27,176 bases of DNA from Anaerolineaceae bacterium (lineage in GTDB: Bacteria; Chloroflexota; Anaerolineae; JAAYZQ01): NCBI GenBank assembly GCA_012514775.1, contig JAAYZQ010000191.1, positions 1-27,176 of the forward strand, given 5' to 3'. Positions within the stretch are counted from its first letter, which is position 1, and each line of letters opens with the position of its first letter. The notes under the pieces are model-generated. The model was not told the origin of the DNA, did not search any database, and was given only the letters and a program-made list of their open reading frames with translations. Positions 22,385 to 27,176 of the stretch are shown piece after piece. The position numbers and the translations under genes were made by a program.

Positions 22385-23302
22385 CTAACGGGTGGATTCG
22401 GCCCCTTGACCGGGCTGTCGATTCCTTTCCAGGGCCAGCAGCACGTAGCTGGCCAGGATCTGCAGGAGCTCTTGGTCCTGCTCGCTGAATGGAACGTCAC
22501 TTTCCCGACGGTCGACGGACAGCAGGCCCAAGGTGACCTCGGGCAGGCAAAGGGGCATCTGGAGCAGGGCCTTGACCTTGTCCTCGGTTTGCAGGCGGAT
22601 GCTGGTGCCCGAGGCAGCCTGGACGCGCACGGGGCTGCCCTGGGTCAGCACGGACGATACGTTCTCGGAACCCGAAGTCTCGCAGAACTCCAGGCTCGTG
22701 CATCCCGTTTTGCCGCGCTGAGCGACCACCCGGAAGCGCGTGCCCTCGTCCTGGCGCAAGGAAAGCCAGGACGAATCGGCGCGGGTCATGTATTGGGCCG
22801 CATCGACGATGCGCTGAAAGAGCAGGTCGCAGTCCGTGCTGTTGACCAGGGCCTGGCTGAGGGTCGACAGGGCCTGCAGATAGCGCGTCTGGCGGTCCAC
22901 GAGGGCCGAAAGGCTGGCCCTTTCGCGTACCAGCCGCCCCATTGTCAGCGCCTTTTCCACGGTGGCCAGCACCTCTTCGGCGGTGAAGGGCTTGATCAGG
23001 TAGCCGAGGGCGCCCAGGCGCAGCGCCTTGGCGGCTACGCCTTCGGAACCGTAGCCGGTCATGATGACGGAGGGGATGCTCAGGTTGGCGCGGTTCAATT
23101 GCTCCAGGATCTTGAGCCCGCCGATGTCGGGCAGCTCCAGGTCCAGGAGCAGGACGTCAGGCCGCGCGTGAAAGGCCAGGCCCAGGCCCTCCCAGCCCGT
23201 GCCGGCACTCAGCGTCTCGTAGCCGGCGAACGGCAGCAGGCTCTCGAGGAGAGACCGGATCTCCGCGCTGTCGTCGATGATCAGCACAGTTTCCGTGGTC
23301 AC
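22385..23302 (-). CDS. REC-GAF response regulator
   Basis: A 305-residue cytoplasmic protein. The receiver domain (about 5-125) has the acidic pair in VLIIDDS, the phospho-acceptor Asp54 in VLLLDLELPDIGG, the switch Thr in VIMTGYGSEG and Lys in YLIKPF. A helical linker (RASLSALVDRQTRYLQALST) joins it to a GAF domain (about 145-295) whose core shows WLSLRQDEGTRFRVVAQRG and GLLSVDRRESDVPFSEQDQE. No DNA-binding or catalytic output is present, so it probably works through protein contacts, perhaps with the cyclase encoded downstream. The ATG overlaps the end of the transporter gene by four bases, which couples their translation. Confidence 0.88.
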   Translation of the reverse strand: MTTETVLIIDDSAEIRSLLESLLPFAGYETLSAGTGWEGLGLAFHARPDVLLLDLELPDIGGLKILEQLNRANLSIPSVIMTGYGSEGVAAKALRLGALGYLIKPFTAEEVLATVEKALTMGRLVRERASLSALVDRQTRYLQALSTLSQALVNSTDCDLLFQRIVDAAQYMTRADSSWLSLRQDEGTRFRVVAQRGKTGCTSLEFCETSGSENVSSVLTQGSPVRVQAASGTSIRLQTEDKVKALLQMPLCLPEVTLGLLSVDRRESDVPFSEQDQELLQILASYVLLALERNRQPGQGAESTR

Positions 23303-24657
23303 GTCGCTATTCCGTCCGGGGATGGCGTATCCCAGGAGGCGGCCGCCAGGGCAGCCGCATCCTCGTCAATGGCTATGCGCCGCCCTTCGTCGACGTCGAC
23401 AAACAGGAGGAGCGAGCCGCCGATGACAAAAAAGGTAATGAGGGCCAGGATCGCCAGGCGGCTGCCGCCGGCGAGCTGGCTGACGAGACCAAAGAGCACC
23501 GGCCCAAAGATGCCGGCAAACTTGCTGCTGGTGCTGAAAAAGCCAAAGAACTCGGCCGCCTGGCTCTTGGGAACCATGGTGCCGTACAATGAACGGCTGA
23601 GGGCCTGGGACCCCCCTTGCACGGTGCCGACGGCAAAGGCCAGGATATAGAAGTGGAGGGCCGTTTGCATGAAATAGCCGGCGATGGAGATGAGGATATA
23701 GACCCCCAGGGCCAGCAGGATCGAGCGCTTGGTGCCCAGGCGCCCGGCGAGGGCGCCAAAGGCAAAGGCAAAGGGGATGCCCACGAACTGGGTGATGATC
23801 AGGGCAATGGTCATGTCGGTCAGCCCGATGCCGATCTCGTCGCCGTAGGCGGTGGCCATCTTGATGATGGTGCCGATGCCGTCGTTATAGATCCAGAAGG
23901 CGACGAGAAAGATCAGGAGCTGCCTGTACCGCCGCACCTGGCCGAAGGTGTGCCTCAGGCGCCGGAAGCCGGCCCCGATGGAGCTGGTGCCCGCCGCCGG
24001 GCCGGTGGTGCGCACCACGGGCGGCTCGGGCACGTTGCGAAACAGGGGGATGGAAAAGACGGCCCACCAGACGGCCACGCTGAAAAAGGCCACCCGCAGG
24101 GCAACGCCGGCGTTGGCCATGAAGAACCACTCGGGCTGCATGTACCACAGGACATTGATCACCAGGAGGATGCCGCCGCCCAGGTAGCCCAGGGCATAGC
24201 CCCGCGTCGACACCCGGTCGATGTCGCCTTTTTTGGCGATGTGGGGCAGGAGCGACTCGTAAAAGACCTCGGCCCCGGCGAAACCGATGTCGCCCAGGAT
24301 GAACAGCACCGAGGCGAGCAGGTAGTTATCGTCGCCCAGGATGACGAACAGCGCCGTGGCCACGACGCCCAGGGCCACGAAAAAGGCAATGTATCGCTTT
24401 TTACCGCCGGTATGATCGGAAATGGCGCCCAGGATGGGCGCCATGACGGCCGCCAGCGCGAGCCCGAAGGCGGTGGTGTAGGCCCACGCGGCCGTGGCAT
24501 CCGGCTCGCTCAGGCCGGCGGCGATGGCGAGGGAGCGGTAGAAGGGCGGGAACATGGCGGCCATGATTGTGGTCGCAAAGGCCGAGTTGGCCCAGTCGTA
24601 CATGCTCCACGAGTTGATGATCTTGCGGTAGACGCGGTTCTCAGCAATCGCGGCCAC
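23299..24657 (-). CDS. MFS transporter, UMF1/Atg22-like family
   Basis: A 452-residue integral membrane protein with about 12 hydrophobic segments. The N-terminus (SWSMYDWANSAFATTIMAAM) is the signature of the UMF1 branch of the major facilitator superfamily, related to the yeast vacuolar effluxer Atg22. The inter-helix loop GAISDHTGGKKRYIA corresponds to the MFS motif A. FALGTVQGG-like wording in the C-half (AFAVGTVQGGSQALSRSLYG) is also typical. Substrates of bacterial members are mostly unknown; amino-acid efflux is one suggestion from Atg22. The GTG start has AAAGGAG seven bases upstream. It is the first gene of a four-gene minus-strand operon with REC-GAF, MBL and cyclase genes. Confidence 0.9.
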   Translation of the reverse strand: MAAIAENRVYRKIINSWSMYDWANSAFATTIMAAMFPPFYRSLAIAAGLSEPDATAAWAYTTAFGLALAAVMAPILGAISDHTGGKKRYIAFFVALGVVATALFVILGDDNYLLASVLFILGDIGFAGAEVFYESLLPHIAKKGDIDRVSTRGYALGYLGGGILLVINVLWYMQPEWFFMANAGVALRVAFFSVAVWWAVFSIPLFRNVPEPPVVRTTGPAAGTSSIGAGFRRLRHTFGQVRRYRQLLIFLVAFWIYNDGIGTIIKMATAYGDEIGIGLTDMTIALIITQFVGIPFAFAFGALAGRLGTKRSILLALGVYILISIAGYFMQTALHFYILAFAVGTVQGGSQALSRSLYGTMVPKSQAAEFFGFFSTSSKFAGIFGPVLFGLVSQLAGGSRLAILALITFFVIGGSLLLFVDVDEGRRIAIDEDAAALAAASWDTPSPDGIAT

Positions 24658-24710
24658 GGTCGCTCCTTTTCACCCCCTTACGCGTGCATGGAAGGGCAAG
24701 TGACAGGCCC

Positions 24711-24739
24711 ATTGTAGCTGATATGAGTCAATTCTGCAA
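24711..24739 (-). promoter_or_regulatory. Promoter of the transporter-cyclase operon
   Basis: On the minus strand a -10 box TACAAT (24716-24711, 5 of 6) has a weak -35, TTGCAG (24739-24734), at 17 bases. A TTGACT lies closer in but at the wrong spacing. The leader before the GTG at 24657 would be about 50 bases. Confidence 0.45.
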
Positions 24740-24777
24740 ACAGGGCGAGATACGACACGAGCGCTGCCAACCCTGTC

Positions 24778-25149
24778 TCACTCGTCCGGCGACGCCTCGC
24801 CGCCCAGGGGCGAGCGGAGCGACTGCACTTCGGCCAGGTCGGGCCCGGGCCAGCCATAGACGGCCAGGTCGATCTGGCCCTCGGGCCCGAAACGCACGCC
24901 TTCTTCTTCCAGCAGGGCGCGCTGGACGGCGCCCCCCAACCCCCGTCTCTCCAGGCTGATGGCCCCGCGGGCATTGACCACCCGCTGCCAGGGCACGTCG
25001 CTGCCCTCGGGCAGATCGTGGAGCGCCCAGCCAACGGTGCGGGCGGCCCGCGGCGCGCCCAGGATGCGGGCGATCTGCCCGTAGGTGGCCACCTGCCCCG
25101 GGGGAATCAGGCGCACGACGCGGTACACTTGCTGGAAAAAGGAGTTCAT
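24778..25149 (-). CDS. Alkyltransferase-like (ATL) DNA repair protein
   Basis: A 123-residue protein with the DNA-binding fold of O6-alkylguanine-DNA alkyltransferases: FFQQVYRVVRLIPPGQVATY, YGQIARILGAPRAARTVGWA (helix-turn-helix and Arg finger) and the active-site loop. The acceptor motif PCHR is PWQR here (Trp54 instead of Cys), the mark of alkyltransferase-like proteins. These bind and flip alkylated guanine and recruit nucleotide excision repair but cannot remove the alkyl group. GCAGGAGGTG precedes the ATG by five bases and a promoter lies at 25188-25216, so it appears to be a single-gene unit. The polar C-terminal ~15 residues are not conserved family features. Confidence 0.9.
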   Translation of the reverse strand: MNSFFQQVYRVVRLIPPGQVATYGQIARILGAPRAARTVGWALHDLPEGSDVPWQRVVNARGAISLERRGLGGAVQRALLEEEGVRFGPEGQIDLAVYGWPGPDLAEVQSLRSPLGGEASPDE

Positions 25150-25187
25150 CGCTGCACCTCCTGCCTGTGCACAAGAGAACCAGGCGA

Positions 25188-25216
25188 ACTATACTACAAC
25201 TTGGCCCAGCCCGCAA
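25188..25216 (-). promoter_or_regulatory. Promoter of the ATL gene
   Basis: TTGCGG (25216-25211) and TATAGT (25193-25188) on the minus strand are 17 bases apart. The start site would be near 25181, giving a leader of about 30 bases. Confidence 0.5.
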
Positions 25217-25268
25217 GTGGCGGGCGGAACCATTTTCGGCCCCGCGAGCGGTGGTGGGAGCGGGCGCC

Positions 25269-25316
25269 GCCCGTGAGTGTTATGGTGTTGTGTTGTTTAT
25301 GAACGTTCGTGGGGCG
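25269..25316 (+). repeat. Dispersed repeat of about 45 bp, copy 2
   Basis: This matches the reverse complement of 948-997 with two single-base indels and one substitution over about 48 bases. It contains the palindrome GAACGTTC at 25301-25308. The repeat lies in the 292-base gap between the divergent ATL and serpin genes and overlaps the predicted serpin promoter. The rest of the gap holds a six-base-stem hairpin in the serpin leader (arms 25397-25402 and 25412-25417) and no gene. Confidence 0.75.
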
Positions 25317-25322
25317 TATACA
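25293..25322 (+). promoter_or_regulatory. Candidate serpin promoter formed partly by the repeat
   Basis: TTGTTT (25293-25298), 18 bases, then TATACA (25317-25322). The -35 box and spacer, including GAACGTTC, belong to the dispersed repeat. The -10 box lies just outside it and is absent at copy 1. Leader length to the ATG at 25442 would be about 110 bases. Confidence 0.45.
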
Positions 25323-25441
25323 ACCAACCCATGCGCATGCACGACGCCGGCAAGGCCGTGGGAACAATTTGCGTGCCGCTTGCGTCTCATAGCTGGCGAG
25401 CCTCGAATAACGGCTCGTCAGAAAGAGAGGGGAGAAGTAGA

Positions 25442-27160
25442 ATGTCAAAATCCTGGCGACAGCGAGCCATTAGCCTGGGGCAGCGCTTGCTGCTCCTGGG
25501 CCTGCTGGTGGGCCTGGTGGTGGGCGCCTGCGCGCCGGCCCCCACATCCGTGGCCAACCCCACCCCTGGCGACGATCAACCGGCGCCCGAACCAACGACG
25601 GAAGAGGCGACGCCCGTGCCCGAGCCAACGGCCCCCGATCAGGAGCCGGCGCCCGGGGGAGAAGAGTCGCTGAACGTGGGGCCGGCCTTTGCCCGCGACG
25701 CCGCCCTGGCCTACCTGGCCACGGCGTACGGCCAGGCTGCACCGGCGGCCGGCCTCGACTGGACGGAAGAGGACATCACCCCAACCAACACCGTGGGCGG
25801 ATCCAGCTTCCAGTACAAGGCCGGCGAGTGGGTCGTGACGGTGCAATATCCCGTCGTCCTCCCCGAGAACACCATCTATCACGTGACGGTGGACAATGGC
25901 GGCGATTTTCACTGGGAGGGGGAGGTGAATCCCGGCGGAGAGGTGCGAGAGCTGGTGTTGCCCCGCGGTGGGCAGGAGGGGATCGAGGAAGGGCAGGCGG
26001 GCGGCACCGGCGAGGACGCCGATCTGGCGGCGCTCGCAGAGGGCAACAGCCGCTTTGCCCTGGACCTCTATCACCTGCTGCGCGAGCAGGAGGGCAACCT
26101 CTTTTATTCTCCCTACAGCATCTCGGCGGCCCTGGCCATGACCTACGCCGGAGCCCGCGGGCTCACGGAAGAGCAGATGGCCGAGGCGCTGCACTTTGAC
26201 CTGCCCCAGGAGGCCCTGCACGCCAGCTTTGCCCAACTGGCCGGCGAGCTTGCCGCCCGGGGCGAAGGCGCCGAAGGCAAGGACGGCGAGGGCTTCCGGC
26301 TGCACGTGGCCAATGCCCTGTGGCTGCAACACGACTTTGAGCTGCTGGCCGGCTACCTGGCGCTGATGGAGAGCGCCTACGGGGCAACCCCGCACCCGGT
26401 CGACTTTGGCGCCCCCGAGGAGGCGCGGCAGACCATCAACGACTGGGTTGCCGGCGAGACGGAGGATCGCATCACCGACCTCATCCCGCCGGGCGTCATC
26501 GACGCCCTGACCCGCCTGGTGCTGACCAACGCCATCTACTTTAACGCCGCCTGGGAGGTGCCCTTCGAGGAGAACCTGACGGCGGATGGGCCCTTTACCC
26601 TGCTGGACGGCGAGGAGGTCACGGTGCCCATGATGCGCCAGACCGAGTCGCTGCCCTACGCCGAGGGCGACGGGTACCAGGCGGTGGAGCTGGCCTACGA
26701 CGGCGGCGAGCTGTCGATGATCGTCCTCCTGCCCGAGGAGGGTGGGTTCGAGGCCTTCGACGGGTCGCTGGACGCTGCCCTGCTGGCCGAGATCGAGGCC
26801 GGTTTGGCCCGCCAGCACGTGGAGCTGAGCATGCCCCGCTTCGAGTTCGATTCCGAGTTCAGCCTCAGCCAGGCCCTGGCCGCCCTGGGCATGGAGGCGG
26901 CCTTAACCGAGGCCGCCGACTTCTCGGGTATGACCGGCGCCCCGGACCTGTACATCTCGGAAGTGGTGCACAAGGCCTTTGTCTCGGTGGACGAGGAGGG
27001 CACCGAGGCCGCGGCCGCCACAGGCGTGGTCATGAATCTCACGTCGGCCCCCGCCGAAGTGGTGCGCATGACGGTGGACCGGCCCTTTATCTTCTTGATC
27101 CGCGACCTGGAGAGCGGGGCGCTGCTTTTCCTGGGGCGCGTGGCGGACCCCAGCCAGTAG
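25442..27160 (+). CDS. Lipoprotein serpin (serine protease inhibitor)
   Basis: A 572-residue extracellular lipoprotein. The signal peptide ends in the lipobox VVGAC, with Cys30 as the lipid anchor. A Pro/Glu/Thr-rich linker (30-75) follows. Residues about 76-172 form a small beta-rich domain (LDWTEEDITP, FQYKAGEWVVTVQYPVV, YHVTVDNGG), a type I associate with Chloroflexota lipoproteins. The serpin domain fills about 195-570, with NLFYSPYSISAALAMTYAGA, LVLTNAIYFNAAWEVPF and the C-terminal DRPFIFLIRD. The reactive-loop hinge EEGTEAAAAT (518-527) is fully of the inhibitory type. Counting from it, the scissile bond would be Thr534-Ser535. The target protease is unknown. The start at 25442 is chosen for GGGGAG seven bases upstream; the frame is open to 25277. 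Confidence 0.93.
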   Translation: MSKSWRQRAISLGQRLLLLGLLVGLVVGACAPAPTSVANPTPGDDQPAPEPTTEEATPVPEPTAPDQEPAPGGEESLNVGPAFARDAALAYLATAYGQAAPAAGLDWTEEDITPTNTVGGSSFQYKAGEWVVTVQYPVVLPENTIYHVTVDNGGDFHWEGEVNPGGEVRELVLPRGGQEGIEEGQAGGTGEDADLAALAEGNSRFALDLYHLLREQEGNLFYSPYSISAALAMTYAGARGLTEEQMAEALHFDLPQEALHASFAQLAGELAARGEGAEGKDGEGFRLHVANALWLQHDFELLAGYLALMESAYGATPHPVDFGAPEEARQTINDWVAGETEDRITDLIPPGVIDALTRLVLTNAIYFNAAWEVPFEENLTADGPFTLLDGEEVTVPMMRQTESLPYAEGDGYQAVELAYDGGELSMIVLLPEEGGFEAFDGSLDAALLAEIEAGLARQHVELSMPRFEFDSEFSLSQALAALGMEAALTEAADFSGMTGAPDLYISEVVHKAFVSVDEEGTEAAAATGVVMNLTSAPAEVVRMTVDRPFIFLIRDLESGALLFLGRVADPSQ

Positions 27161-27176
27161 AACTGACTGCGCTGCA

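Overview
The window looks like chromosomal DNA from a GC-rich, free-living bacterium, most probably a member of the Chloroflexota (Anaerolineae/Caldilineae-like). This is an inference from gene content: a secreted DUF11-repeat protein with a 'YMPLAYND'-type segment, a lipoprotein serpin, a stand-alone LigD polymerase domain, split transketolase, a UMF1-type transporter, large REC-GAF-PAS-cyclase proteins and NarL-type two-component genes. No rRNA, tRNA, CRISPR array, insertion sequence, phage gene or replication origin was seen. I recognise 26 coding genes and one gene remnant. Most starts are supported by good Shine-Dalgarno sequences, and several genes by sigma70-like promoters.

Layout. (1) 1-1614: a SAM methyltransferase (+) and a GNAT acetyltransferase (-), separated by a stretch that carries repeat debris. 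(2) 2018-5482: a NarL-type response regulator, its membrane histidine kinase, a second kinase paralogue that stops just before the ATPase domain, a receiver-only regulator, and an out-of-frame remnant resembling an acyltransferase-3 C-terminus. This is the most rearranged part of the window. (3) 5540-7633 (-): a small SHOCT membrane protein and a secreted DUF11/concanavalin-like protein. (4) 8065-13619 (+): an unrecognised protein, a SpoU RNA methyltransferase, a zinc-ribbon protein, a YdjM-like membrane hydrolase with a large insertion, a degenerate MNT nucleotidyltransferase, an MBL hydrolase and a thiolase. (5) 18716-13705 (-): split transketolase, SIMPL protein, LigD polymerase domain and an FAD oxidoreductase, ending at a hairpin shared with the convergent thiolase. 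(6) 24657-18999 (-): UMF1 transporter, REC-GAF protein, MBL hydrolase and REC-GAF-GAF-PAS-nucleotidyl cyclase, which look like one signalling operon. (7) 25149-24778 (-): an alkyltransferase-like DNA repair protein. (8) 25442-27160 (+): a lipoprotein serpin.

How the genes may work together. The kinase and NarL regulator at 2018-3978 are translationally coupled and form an ordinary membrane-sensor pair. The ATPase-less kinase and receiver-only protein next to them are either decay products or a trans-acting add-on. The cyclase operon contains two receiver-domain proteins but no kinase, so phosphoryl input would have to come from elsewhere. The adjacent MBL hydrolase could act on the cyclase product, but that is speculation.

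Nothing here is a clearly novel multi-gene system. The best leads are the truncated kinase/regulator junction, a dispersed repeat of about 45 bp near both ends of the window that overlaps a predicted serpin promoter, REP-like hairpins between the transketolase halves, a cyclase with non-canonical substrate residues, and a triplicated TGTATC box upstream of the transketolase promoter.
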